Shown: positions 55,197 through 63,260 of the stretch, piece by piece
Position numbering within the stretch: position 1 is the stretch's first letter
Layout: each line of letters opens with the position of its first letter
Notes under the pieces: model-generated
The model's input: the letters and a program-made list of their open reading frames with translations, nothing else
What the model was told of the DNA's origin: nothing
The model's database searches: none
DNA from: Sporosarcina sp. PTS2304
GTDB lineage: Bacteria; Bacillota; Bacilli; Bacillales_A; Planococcaceae
Reading direction: 5' to 3'
Length of the DNA: 64,000 bases
Assembly: GCF_003351785.1 (NCBI RefSeq)
Contig: NZ_CP031230.1
Location: 2,650,501 to 2,714,500 of the forward strand
Program-made: the position numbers and the translations under genes

Positions 55197-55772
55197 TTAA
55201 ATATGCGCAATTTGAAAGAACTTCCTGACAGTTTTACGTGGCAACACTCCACCCTCTACAACTAACTTACAAAAATCTAACAGGCGATGATGCGTAATTA
55301 AAACAGGCTCTTGAGAATCATCTCCGTCAATGAAAATATGTAAAGGTATTTCTTGAATCACTTCTTCAATTGAATAATCGTTACTGCAAATAAATCCTGC
55401 ATTCAGTAAATAGGCAGCTGCTAAAGAAGCTACTTCACCCGTACCGGCACTTCCTGCTTTGCCTCTACGGGTATCCACTTCAATTAAAGTTGCTTGTACC
55501 TCGGATAACATTAACCTATAGTCCTCGTAAGTATCCTGAAAAGCCTGAAGAGGTTCAAATAATACCCACTTATTCGCCTGACATTTTTCATCTACAAATT
55601 TCCGGCCAGCAATACTTAATTCTTGATAAACTTCCTCATGTATATAAACCGATTCATACACTTGCTCAATGATGGTTAGAAAATCATCCTTTGATTTCAA
55701 CTGCTCAATATAGAAAATAATATTGGCATCGATAAAGCAAATGGAGGGTATCGGCAATGTACTATTCCGCAA
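55197..55772 (-). CDS. PIN-like domain protein (putative toxin/nuclease)
   Basis: A 191-aa protein. The N-terminus CFIDANIIFYIEQL gives the first acidic residue of a PIN fold; GTGEVASLAAAYLLNAGFICSNDYSIEEV supplies the central Glu and the late Asp (SNDYS corresponds to the usual S/T-D-D). It is the third gene of an operon with an ImmA/IrrE peptidase and an XRE repressor, 14 bases after the peptidase stop. PIN proteins cleave RNA in toxin-antitoxin systems; no classical antitoxin follows. Confidence 0.72.
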   Translation of the reverse strand: MRNSTLPIPSICFIDANIIFYIEQLKSKDDFLTIIEQVYESVYIHEEVYQELSIAGRKFVDEKCQANKWVLFEPLQAFQDTYEDYRLMLSEVQATLIEVDTRRGKAGSAGTGEVASLAAAYLLNAGFICSNDYSIEEVIQEIPLHIFIDGDDSQEPVLITHHRLLDFCKLVVEGGVLPRKTVRKFFQIAHI

Positions 55773-55786
55773 CTTTCATCCCTCCA

Positions 55787-56584
55787 TTAGGCCTCATCCA
55801 ACTCATCCCAAAGTTGATCGATGTCTCTCGTACCTGCCGATTTTTCAAAGTATTCTTCGGATAGATCGGGATTTAAGCGTGTGAGTTTTTTCGCTGCATC
55901 TAAGTTAGAAAGTTCTCCCTTTACCACTTTATCTTTTACAAGTTGCTGGTATTGTGTGAATTGAATACGTTTGGGAGGAGAATCTAAGATCGACTCACCT
56001 ATTTGTTCATGACGAAGTTCAGCAAGTTCCCGCTCTGTTAGCGATGCCAACGTAGCAACTAGTGTTAAATTAAGCTCACTCAATCTCCTCACTACACTTA
56101 CGTACGGTACTTTGAATATATCGGCCAGTTTAAATACTTGCAGTTCTAGTGACTGTTCGCGGATAATCTCAAAGTAAGAAACAAACGCCTCTTGATTCAT
56201 CAGAATAGATGCTGCAAAATAATCACCTGCACGTTCCAGCTCTTCATTCGATTGAATTTGAATTGCATACTGCTTCAAATCCTCAGATTCCAAGATGGCA
56301 TGGAACCATTCATGTGCCAATGTGAAATTTTGCATACGAATGGTATCTAATTGATTAATTACGATTTTGGGTGGTACCGTTTCGTCCGTATGTTTAAAAA
56401 ACATCCCATTTAAAATCCGATCTTCGCCATCCATTTTAGGAATGCTTAGGTAGATCACTTCAATTCCTTGTCTTGCGATCACCTCATCCAACACATCTGC
56501 TAACATGAGGGATGTATTAGGCGATACATGTTTTTTATAGTAATCGTCTGCTAAACGTTCGACTTCTTGCATACAACTATTCAT
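55787..56584 (-). CDS. ImmA/IrrE-family metallopeptidase
   Basis: A 265-aa protein. The zinc motif LAHEWFHAIL (H91, E92, H95) and the downstream acidic ligand region in SNEELERAGDYFAASILM are typical of COG2856. In ICEBs1 the relative ImmA cleaves the repressor ImmR when DNA is damaged or partner cells are scarce. The same pairing with an XRE gene is seen here, 24 bases upstream. The C-terminal 80 residues, with FTQYQQLVKDKVVKGELSNLDAAKKLTRLNPD, may bind DNA or the partner. Confidence 0.88.
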   Translation of the reverse strand: MNSCMQEVERLADDYYKKHVSPNTSLMLADVLDEVIARQGIEVIYLSIPKMDGEDRILNGMFFKHTDETVPPKIVINQLDTIRMQNFTLAHEWFHAILESEDLKQYAIQIQSNEELERAGDYFAASILMNQEAFVSYFEIIREQSLELQVFKLADIFKVPYVSVVRRLSELNLTLVATLASLTERELAELRHEQIGESILDSPPKRIQFTQYQQLVKDKVVKGELSNLDAAKKLTRLNPDLSEEYFEKSAGTRDIDQLWDELDEA

Positions 56585-56608
56585 TTTCCAACATCTCCTT
56601 CCCTGCTT

Positions 56609-56944
56609 TTATTTGAAGCTTTCGTACTCATTTAAAAGCAAGGCAATCTGCTGAATTTGATGCTTATTTGCGGTAGAGAGTTCTGTGCCTCCACGCGGAA
56701 TGACACTATAGCCTGCAAATAACTCCTTATCCGATAATCCTAATAATGATGCCCGTGGAATGTTTGTGATTTCTGCGAACTGTGTTAGACGCTCAGATGT
56801 AATGCGACGATCACCTTTTAAAAGCGCACGTAAAAGCGCTTCGCTTATATCCATCAATTGCGCCATTTTTGTTTTCGTCATTTGATTTTCTTCCATCCAT
56901 TGATTCAGTAATGATGCCATATGTTTAAAGTCCATCTCCATCAC
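56609..56944 (-). CDS. XRE-family repressor
   Basis: A 111-aa protein with an HTH_3 domain (about 12-68: LLNQWMEENQMTKTKMAQLMDISEALLRALLKGDRRITSERLTQFAEITNIPRASLLGLSD). It is first in the operon with the peptidase and PIN genes and probably represses it, being the expected target of the peptidase. The GATGGAGATGG region provides the RBS; the ATG at 56944 or the next ATG (56941) is equally possible. Confidence 0.85.
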   Translation of the reverse strand: MMEMDFKHMASLLNQWMEENQMTKTKMAQLMDISEALLRALLKGDRRITSERLTQFAEITNIPRASLLGLSDKELFAGYSVIPRGGTELSTANKHQIQQIALLLNEYESFK

Positions 56945-57064
56945 CTCATTACTAGTATATCACAATTCGCACAAAAAATACACATCGTTAAAAATAATGT
57001 GCGATTCAATACTTTTACTCTAAACAGACGATTTTTTAAACGGCTTCTCAATTTATATACTTTG

Positions 57065-57088
57065 CAAAAGTAGAAATTTCTACTTTTG
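57065..57088. promoter_or_regulatory. 24-bp perfect palindrome of the AAGTAGAAATTTCTACTT family
   Basis: The 18-bp core is extended by CAA on the left and TTG on the right, without mismatch. It lies 55 bases past the end of the coiled-coil gene and upstream of the XRE operon. Confidence 0.65.
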
Positions 57089-57142
57089 ATTTTAGTTTTT
57101 AAAAGGTCACTTATTCACCATTACATTTGCGAATACGCTTAT

Positions 57143-57909
57143 TTAGTTATTCATTTTCCGGTTCGCCTGTTGAAGTAACGAAATTTCTTCCTGCATCTTC
57201 TCCTTCGTTTCCTCATTCACTTTACGGAGTGCTGCCAACTCATCATGCAGTTTACGCACCTCCTCATTATGCAAGCGCTCTGCTTCCACCACTGCTTTTT
57301 CACGTTCAAGCTCCTTGCGCTCTGCAAGATGAGATAAATCTCTTTCATGGTTCGCTTTCACTTGTTCGAAATCCATCCGAAGCACGCGTAGTTGCTCAGA
57401 TACCGTTTGTTTCTCCTGTGATAGCTCCAATATTTTTCCTCAAATGCAGACTTTTCAACACTCGCTTGTTTTATCCACTTAGTCTTCTCCATTTCAAAGG
57501 ACTTTTTCAACGCCTCATTTTCCTCTGCATAGCCTTGATACTTCGTGACGAGACCACTTAATGTGTCGTTCTTATCCTTATATTCACTAATCAACGCTTG
57601 ATTATTTTCAAGCATCGTCTGATTGGCCAGAAGTTTCTCTTCAAGTTCTTTGGCCTGTTCTTCAAATGTTTGAATTCCTTCTGTTTTAGTTACCACTTCT
57701 ATCTTCAGTTGTTGGGTCTGTTGCTGTAAATCCGTGATAATGGCTTCTTTGCTTTCTAATTTCTCTGCCACTTCCTTCACAGCATATTCCTTTAAATGAA
57801 CAGAACGCTGAATCATATTGACAATCAGTTCATACATGCGTGTCGTGTGATGCTCCAGTTCCGTTAAGTCCTGTGTATAATCGGATGACCCTTGCTTAAT
57901 GGCATTCAT
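57143..57909 (-). pseudogene. Coiled-coil plasmid protein (KfrA-like in layout), frameshifted
   Basis: From 57909 the frame reads MNAIKQGSSDYTQDLTELEHHTTRMYELIVNMIQRS and a long coiled coil until SAFEEKYW. There a missing A in the run near 57433 shifts the frame, and the other frame continues LELSQEKQTVSEQLRVLRMDFEQVKANHERDL to LLQQANRKMNN. Joined length would be about 256 aa. The 5' end has no RBS and adjoins unrelated plus-strand sequence, so it may also be truncated. Confidence 0.7.
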
Positions 57910-57910
57910 T

Positions 57911-58258
57911 TCGTACAGAGCAAAAGGTTTTTTAGATATGATTGGATATGTAACGACTACTGATGCTGAAACTGGTATTGTATATGGAGTTCCCTATACA
58001 AGTGTAACTGGCCATTATATAAACGAGGCATGGGCTGATTCGGTTGCAAATAATATAAGAACTGGAACCAATACAACAGATAGTACTGGGAAGTTTGTTG
58101 TTAACGTAGCATTACCTCCTGCAGTAGGATCTATTTCACAATACATCACAGTTTCTACACACTATTATGATTACTGTGGAATTTTATTATATACTTCGAA
58201 TAACTCGAGTATCCAAGCACAAGACTTCATCTACCACTTTGCATACTCAGCTCAATAA
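57911..58258 (+). pseudogene. C-terminal fragment of a secreted-type protein
   Basis: The frame GYVTTTDAETGIVYGVPYTSVTGHYINEAWADSVANN..TGKFVVNVALPPAVGSISQYITVSTHYY looks like a beta-rich exoprotein domain. It begins exactly where the minus-strand coiled-coil gene ends at its 5' side, without signal peptide or RBS, so it is best read as a fragment joined by recombination. Confidence 0.5.
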
Positions 58259-58301
58259 TCGCCAAAAATATCGTTGCAAGTCTTCTGAGGAGGGGCTTAT
58301 A

Positions 58302-59270
58302 GTGAATAGCATAAACAATTACCACGAAAATTCCATTTCAATGTATACTGCTTTAAAAGCAGCTCAGAGTAGTCAAGTTGCTAATGAAGGAAAAGAAACT
58401 AAAGAGCTAAAGAAACCTATTGGGAGTATCATTGTAGAATTATCCGAAGATTCATTAGCGAAATCAAGAGAAAGTAAATTTCAAGTGCTAGATGGAGAGT
58501 GGAGGGAGAAGCTAGAAAATCAGCATCTCCAAAACCAAAAGATTTGGGAAGAGTCTGGTGCTGTCGTTCAAAATGTAGAAAAACGTATCATACCCAACAT
58601 TCAGTTGAATGAAAAACTAGTGAATAGTCTGGACAGTTCAGACGCAAAAGTTATAGATGCTGCCCATAGTATCATCAATGACAATTTATTAATTCGCGAT
58701 GCGACAACAACTGAAGAAGAAAGAAAGGCGTTAATTTCCTTAGGTTTGGAGAAAGCAAAATACTTAGCCGAAAACTATATGACAAAAGAAAAAGCAACAG
58801 ATTTTCTCAGCGCTATGGAAGAAATCGCAAAAATTGCAGTAAACGGGGGCAACAATCAAAACGGCGTCATTCAATATGATATTCCCCGGGGACCATTAGT
58901 GGGCGCTCCGGATGATTATATCAACGAATTTGATGTGATGAAAAAGAACGATCCCACAGCTTGGCATGAATACAGTGACTTGATGAATAAAGCGGTAAAA
59001 AGCGGCGATACAGAAGGTATGATTTCAGCCATGAAGCATGCATTAAACTGGAGTAAACAAACGCACAAAGAAAATCCTCAGATTTTTGATGAGCAGATTA
59101 AACATTATTCGGATTGGAAAGAACAAGTTGCAAATAGTAAGATACCAGATTTATTTTCAGAAATTGATCGAACCACTAAAGAAAGCTTTTTGATCAGTGC
59201 TGATAAATTGAATGACTTCATAAAACAGGAGACACTTGAAAGGAATATAAAGGCGTTTTTAATCATTTGA
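58302..59270 (+). CDS. Helical hypothetical protein
   Basis: A 322-aa soluble, highly charged helical protein starting at a GTG (58302) with GAGGAGGGG upstream. Its N-terminus (MNSINNYHENSISMYTALKAAQSSQ) is polar like that of the DUF4885-like protein at 50.7 kb but not clearly homologous. Segments such as GSIIVELSEDSLAKSRESKFQ and GPLVGAPDDYINEFDVMKKNDPTAWHEYSDL are seen. No catalytic motif; family not recognised. Confidence 0.65.
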   Translation: MNSINNYHENSISMYTALKAAQSSQVANEGKETKELKKPIGSIIVELSEDSLAKSRESKFQVLDGEWREKLENQHLQNQKIWEESGAVVQNVEKRIIPNIQLNEKLVNSLDSSDAKVIDAAHSIINDNLLIRDATTTEEERKALISLGLEKAKYLAENYMTKEKATDFLSAMEEIAKIAVNGGNNQNGVIQYDIPRGPLVGAPDDYINEFDVMKKNDPTAWHEYSDLMNKAVKSGDTEGMISAMKHALNWSKQTHKENPQIFDEQIKHYSDWKEQVANSKIPDLFSEIDRTTKESFLISADKLNDFIKQETLERNIKAFLII

Positions 59271-59437
59271 GTTAATTTCAATTCATAACATCAATTGAAA
59301 ATAGAATTTAAAAAGGTGATTTCAGGTTACCATATCACCATAACAAATTAGTAAGAACTGAATAGAAAATGTATATCAGCAAAAATCCGTTGGCCTTTAA
59401 AAGACAGGTTAACGGATTTTTCATAATACGATTATAT

Positions 59438-60949
59438 TCAATTTCCAAGGGTTTGACTTTTTTCCTTTCGTATATTTAATTCCTCGGATTTCATTTCGGC
59501 ATGGGTAACAGTTATTTTTTTTGTTCCCTGAAACCGTTCAATCTTTCCCTGCTCGTTCTCCAGTATCGGTTTAAAATGATGCAACTTCTCCTTTCCATAA
59601 GCATACGCACTCACCATATGATTTTCAGACTCCGCGACGCGAAGAAACGAAGCCTTTGCCTCCTTTACATCCTGATAATCTACAATTGGCCGATTCGTCG
59701 CTTTATGATACAGCTCTATACTCGGTGCCGGTTCTTGTACTTCACGAAGGGCAAATTGCTCGGAAAAACTCTTATACATGTTTGCTGCAGCCGGATGCTG
59801 ATCAATGACATTCATCAAAATGATTTCTTTCCCTTTCAACATCTTTCCAGTAATTGCTTCGCCCCTCTCGTTCCTTAATTGCTTCACTTGATGATCATAT
59901 TTTGCAATTTCAAATCCGTTATATCGTGCATCAAATACTTCAACGGCTGTAACTGGACCTTTAACATATTGGAAAGCAGGCAATGACTTGGCCAACTGAT
60001 CAACCTGAACAACTGCTTGCGACTGCATCGGGTTTTGAACGACTTGCTGCAGTTGTTCGTACAATTGGGGATGTAGGACGATGTCAATCGTGGCTAAGGT
60101 CTTTTCAAGTGTCGCCTGGATATCCGTCAATGCTTGTTTCATCAGCTCCGTATCTTTCGCCCATGTCGCAATATACCCTAACGAAAAGTGGCTCGTATCA
60201 AAGCCTAAATAAGCCATCGTTGCACATGCCACTGATTCTGCTTGCGCCTCTTTATGCGCACGGCTCGCCTCCGTATAATGCCCACCACGACCATGCAGCT
60301 GGGCATGAGCAAGCTCATGAATGAGCGTGCTTAACTTTGCAACAGGATTGTTCTCCGTTGCATTGACGACAATTTTATTTGTCGAAGGTACATAATACCC
60401 TCGCCCTTCTTCTTGAATCGAGTATGGTTTTTCTGACACTTGCAACTGCTTAAACTGGGTTAAATAATTTTTCAGGTTTTCATATAAGGCTGTCGCATCT
60501 TCATCCGTTTGAAAACGCTCATTTACAAAGTCTCGCGTTACTTTTAATGGCTTTCCTTCCGTCTGCGCAATATCAAACACCGTTACCCACTTATAACGGA
60601 CCAATACAATATCCATTTTCGTTTTCCCATCTTCGTATATGGGCTGATTGGTCACTGGATCCAAAACAGGGCGTTGTTCAAAAATGGGCGCACGAATTTG
60701 AATCCCTTTCTCGCCTTTCTGCACAAATCGCTGGTGTTTTTTCCATGCTTGAAACCCTGCAATATACGTTGCTCTCGGATCTTGCATAAAAACTAAAATT
60801 TGATTGTCAATCGAATACTGACGCATATTCGCCATGAAATGCAAATAGCGTTTGAAATCGTCTTGATTCGCAAATTGGGGCAATTGTTCTTCTAATCTAG
60901 CTGTTAACTCTTTTGTGCGCGCTTCATATTTATTCGGTTGCAGGGGCAT
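59438..60949 (-). CDS. ArdC-like antirestriction protein with zinc peptidase motif
   Basis: A 503-aa protein. The N-terminal ArdC-type ssDNA-binding domain (about 1-130) includes RQYSIDNQILVFMQDPRATYIAGFQAWKKHQRFVQKGEKGIQI. It is followed by an ImmA/IrrE-like peptidase domain with LIHELAHAQLHG (H211, E212, H215) and the later EAQAESVACATMAYLGFDTS. The C-terminal 150 residues resemble LPD-type domains. Such proteins enter recipients with transferred DNA and protect it from restriction. It is the last gene of the transfer segment, 6 bases after the VirB3-like gene. Confidence 0.85.
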   Translation of the reverse strand: MPLQPNKYEARTKELTARLEEQLPQFANQDDFKRYLHFMANMRQYSIDNQILVFMQDPRATYIAGFQAWKKHQRFVQKGEKGIQIRAPIFEQRPVLDPVTNQPIYEDGKTKMDIVLVRYKWVTVFDIAQTEGKPLKVTRDFVNERFQTDEDATALYENLKNYLTQFKQLQVSEKPYSIQEEGRGYYVPSTNKIVVNATENNPVAKLSTLIHELAHAQLHGRGGHYTEASRAHKEAQAESVACATMAYLGFDTSHFSLGYIATWAKDTELMKQALTDIQATLEKTLATIDIVLHPQLYEQLQQVVQNPMQSQAVVQVDQLAKSLPAFQYVKGPVTAVEVFDARYNGFEIAKYDHQVKQLRNERGEAITGKMLKGKEIILMNVIDQHPAAANMYKSFSEQFALREVQEPAPSIELYHKATNRPIVDYQDVKEAKASFLRVAESENHMVSAYAYGKEKLHHFKPILENEQGKIERFQGTKKITVTHAEMKSEELNIRKEKSQTLGN

Positions 60950-60955
60950 TACAAC

Positions 60956-61300
60956 TCATCTAAAGAAACGCTCCTTCTTCCTTCGCGTGTAAAAGAGCTT
61001 CTGTCTCTGTTTATAATTCGTTCGTAATTTCAAATAGTCCTGAAACCGAATGTTTTTTCGGTAGCGAATCGGGCGAGAGGAGAGAAATGCCAAAATCATA
61101 ATGAGTACAATTAAAATAAGCATCAACTTGAAAAGCATGAGCCACACATTATGAGGGGGTAGCGCAAGAATGATGAATCCAATCACAACAGGAGGCAATA
61201 GGTAAATGGCAAGCTCCCGTAATGTGATCCCAAGAAATATGCCATACCCCGACTCGACGTTTTCCGGAAAAACAAACTTCTTTCCTTTCTGTTCATTCAT
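60956..61300 (-). CDS. VirB3/PrgI-like conjugation membrane protein
   Basis: A protein of about 114 aa with two adjacent transmembrane helices (ITLRELAIYLLPPVVIGFIILALPP and WLMLFKLMLILIVLIMILAFL) and a basic cytoplasmic tail (RYRKNIRFQDYLKLRTNYKQRQKLFYTRRKKERFF). This is the layout of PrgI/VirB3-type subunits of Gram-positive type IV secretion systems, and the gene lies next to a pilin-like gene. The ATG at 61300 has AAAGGTG upstream. The palindromic variant at 61317-61340 lies directly before that RBS. Confidence 0.72.
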   Translation of the reverse strand: MNEQKGKKFVFPENVESGYGIFLGITLRELAIYLLPPVVIGFIILALPPHNVWLMLFKLMLILIVLIMILAFLSSRPIRYRKNIRFQDYLKLRTNYKQRQKLFYTRRKKERFFR

Positions 61301-61316
61301 ACAGATACACACCTTT

Positions 61317-61340
61317 CAAAAGTAGGAAATTCCGCTTTTG
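61317..61340. promoter_or_regulatory. Variant palindromic site before the VirB3-like gene
   Basis: CAAAAGTAGGAAATTCCGCT continuing TTTG matches the 24-bp palindrome at 57065 in 20 of 24 positions. It stands between the pilin-like stop and the RBS of the next gene, where it could act as operator or as an RNA hairpin. Confidence 0.5.
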
Positions 61341-61365
61341 TTAAGTAGTCTTTTGTTACTTCCAC

Positions 61366-61704
61366 TTACGTGAACAATGAATACACCCATGGTAATAGCC
61401 ATATCACGGCTGCTGCCAACCCAACCAGCGCACATACACGACCGACACTTTTGAACACTTCATTTTTCTCGTGCGGATCGTCTGCTGAAGGCATACGCTT
61501 GATGATAATAAATAAAGCTGCACAAATCCCGACTAAAAACACAAGCGCTGTCAAAATGCCTTTCACGACATTGGCTGCATTTGTGAGCTTAGCTTGGACT
61601 TGTCCAGCTGAGGCGAAAACGATTTCGGGTGTAACTGCTAAACAAACCACCAGAGCCAAAGCTGTGCCAAATGCGAAGCGCATTTTTACGTGTTGTTTTG
61701 TCAT
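61366..61704 (-). CDS. VirB2/CagC-like pilin of a type IV secretion system
   Basis: A protein of about 112 aa. The N-terminal signal peptide (cleavage near VFA-SAGQ) is followed by two hydrophobic helices (VVKGILTALVFLVGICAALFIII and VCALVGLAAAVIWLLPWVYSLF) separated by a short polar loop, the architecture of TrbC/VirB2 and CagC-type pilin subunits. AAAGTAGG precedes the ATG at 61704. It is part of the transfer operon. Confidence 0.75.
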   Translation of the reverse strand: MTKQHVKMRFAFGTALALVVCLAVTPEIVFASAGQVQAKLTNAANVVKGILTALVFLVGICAALFIIIKRMPSADDPHEKNEVFKSVGRVCALVGLAAAVIWLLPWVYSLFT

Positions 61705-61740
61705 ACACAAACCTACTTTCACTATTCATTTATCTATCTG

Positions 61741-62289
61741 CTATTCCTCTCGCTTCATTTCTACGTATTGTTGGGGGACAATTTCCTTTTGTTGTTGCAT
61801 ATTCGATAACTTCCTTTTTGCCTCTTGAACGGTTGGAAATCCTTCTGAAAGCTGTTCGAGGTCCCCTTTCCTTACGCGTCCGATAAAGATGGCTTTCTGT
61901 TTCTTCTCTCGCTGCTCGACTTCAAACAACTGCAACTTCTCCTCGTAACGCTTCACGGCTTGATCCAATTCCATGCCGTACACACTCAAAAACCCTTCTA
62001 AAAAACTCGTACCAGCAAAACTCACTTCCGCAAGCAAACGACCACGTTTGCCTTGAAAAACTGTTCCATCTACTTGCTCCACCTTCTCAGCATCTTGAAA
62101 ATTTCTTTGCTGCAGAAAGTACTGACGCAATTTTAATGGTTTTACCTCTATCTGCGCCTCTACTTCTTCCTGGATACGCTCTTGCCGAACAGCCGAAACC
62201 GGTTGTCCTTTGTTCTCTCCAACGCGCACAAAACGCCCATCATGCTCAATCTGTATAGGTCGATTACCGCTCAACCATCGCTCTATCAT
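61741..62289 (-). CDS. Conjugation-operon hypothetical protein
   Basis: A protein of about 182 aa, soluble, with a basic N-terminus (MIERWLSGNRPIQIEHDGRFVRVGEN), a middle region (LKLRQYFLQQRNFQDAEKVEQVDGTVFQGKRGRLLAEVSFAGTSFLEGFLSVYGMELDQAVKRYEEKLQLF) and a charged tail. It is the first gene of the segment with pilin, VirB3-like and ArdC-like genes, 37 bases before the pilin gene. Family not recognised. Confidence 0.65.
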   Translation of the reverse strand: MIERWLSGNRPIQIEHDGRFVRVGENKGQPVSAVRQERIQEEVEAQIEVKPLKLRQYFLQQRNFQDAEKVEQVDGTVFQGKRGRLLAEVSFAGTSFLEGFLSVYGMELDQAVKRYEEKLQLFEVEQREKKQKAIFIGRVRKGDLEQLSEGFPTVQEAKRKLSNMQQQKEIVPQQYVEMKREE

Positions 62290-62460
62290 TAGATGTATCA
62301 CCTACTTTTACATAGTATACAATGGGTTTTCTATAAAAAAGTCGAATGTTGTCAAAATATTATATGTATTTAATATAAAGTGTGTTTTGGTTATAATTGC
62401 AATAAATTTGTAATATTGGTTATAGGTTGTTTGCTATAAAGTTAGAAAAGATGAAATAAC

Positions 62461-62504
62461 AAAAGGACAACTGCTCAACAACAAAGTTGAGAAATTGTCC
62501 TTTT
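62461..62504. terminator. Terminator-like hairpin
   Basis: AAAAGGACAA pairs with TTGTCCTTTT, with an inner TCAAC/GTTGA stem. It resembles terminators found after replication genes. Confidence 0.6.
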
Positions 62505-62545
62505 GAGTATGCGACAAACGCCCTCGATTTCGGTATAGAGCTTTC

Positions 62546-62581
62546 AATTATGCTTCAATCGCTCCCGATTGAAGCATAATT
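62546..62581. repeat. Perfect 15-bp inverted repeat
   Basis: AATTATGCTTCAATC and GATTGAAGCATAATT around a 6-base loop; no T run. Part of a hairpin-rich noncoding region (62.4-63.25 kb). Confidence 0.6.
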
Positions 62582-62755
62582 ATTGTTCATTTTTAATCTA
62601 TGAGTGAGATAATCTTATCATTCTGCTCAATCATTGTTTAATTTTGTTTTCTAATTTTCGCTCAAACTGACAATCTGGCGACATCACTGAAGAACGTTTA
62701 ACACACTGGATCGAGGTCCTGCCGGAATGAAGGTTACTGCGTACAAAGGTTCACA

Positions 62756-62887
62756 ATGGGAAAACATTCGCGCTTTGAAAAATTTACCTTTACAAAAGGT
62801 ATGGCTTTAGGTGTTGTAATTGCAGCTGTTCTTGCTTTTACTCCGCCCGCAAACCACTCACACGGGCTACACCAATTTCATTGGTGA
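62756..62887 (+). CDS. Small ORF with signal-peptide-like N-terminus
   Basis: A 43-aa frame (MGKHSRFEKFTFTKGMALGV, then a hydrophobic run and a His-rich end HSHGLHQFHW). AAAGGT lies upstream. It could be a small peptide or the truncated start of a secreted protein. Uncertain. Confidence 0.3.
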   Translation: MGKHSRFEKFTFTKGMALGVVIAAVLAFTPPANHSHGLHQFHW

Positions 62888-62917
62888 GGCTCTGTCGAGG
62901 GCTCAGAAGCAAGGGTC

Positions 62918-63001
62918 TGTCAAGCCAACGTGACAGCTTCCCCAAGAGCAAAAAAACAAGAACCAGACCATGGCGCTACCACACCATAAGGGAGAAGTTC
63001 T
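62918..63001. other. Second origin-like motif group
   Basis: TGTCAAGCCAACGTGACA (62918-62935) is like the TGTCAC..GTGACA dyads of 43.8-44.3 kb, and CATAAGGGAGAAG (62985-62997) is like the CATAAGGG cores there. Confidence 0.4.
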
Positions 63002-63046
63002 CACTTGCCCCCCTAAAAAAACTCCCCCTCACATTTTGAGGGAGCT

Positions 63047-63094
63047 CCCTCTTGGCACTGAAACAAACATGGGTTTGTTTCAGTGCCAAGAGGG
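63047..63094. repeat. Perfect 22-bp inverted repeat, 4-base centre
   Basis: The left arm begins CCCTCTTGGCACTGAAAC and the right arm (63073-63094) is its exact complement; the centre is ATGG. It is followed by G-rich TTTAGGGGGTTTAGGGG. Very long for a terminator; it suggests an origin or transfer site. Confidence 0.8.
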
Positions 63095-63117
63095 TTTAGG
63101 GGGTTTAGGGGTATTAA

Positions 63118-63184
63118 GGTAGTCAATCCTAATTTACTCCTTATGCTCACTACGTTTCTCTACCGCAAATTAGGATTGACTACC
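63118..63184. repeat. Perfect 18-bp inverted repeat with 31-base loop
   Basis: GGTAGTCAATCCTAATTT at 63118-63135 and its exact complement at 63167-63184. The loop contains CTCACTACGTTTCTC. It adjoins the 22-bp inverted repeat. Confidence 0.8.
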
Positions 63185-63260
63185 ACAAAACAACGTTTGT
63201 GACGTTTAGCGACCGAAGGCGTCTAAACCCGCAGTTTGCCGCCTAACTGAAATGCAAAAC

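Noticed and set aside
57127..57561. 144-aa plus-strand ORF opposite the coiled-coil gene
   Set aside because: Shadow of the minus-strand coiled-coil codons; hydrophobic composition is the complement of Glu/Lys-rich coding.
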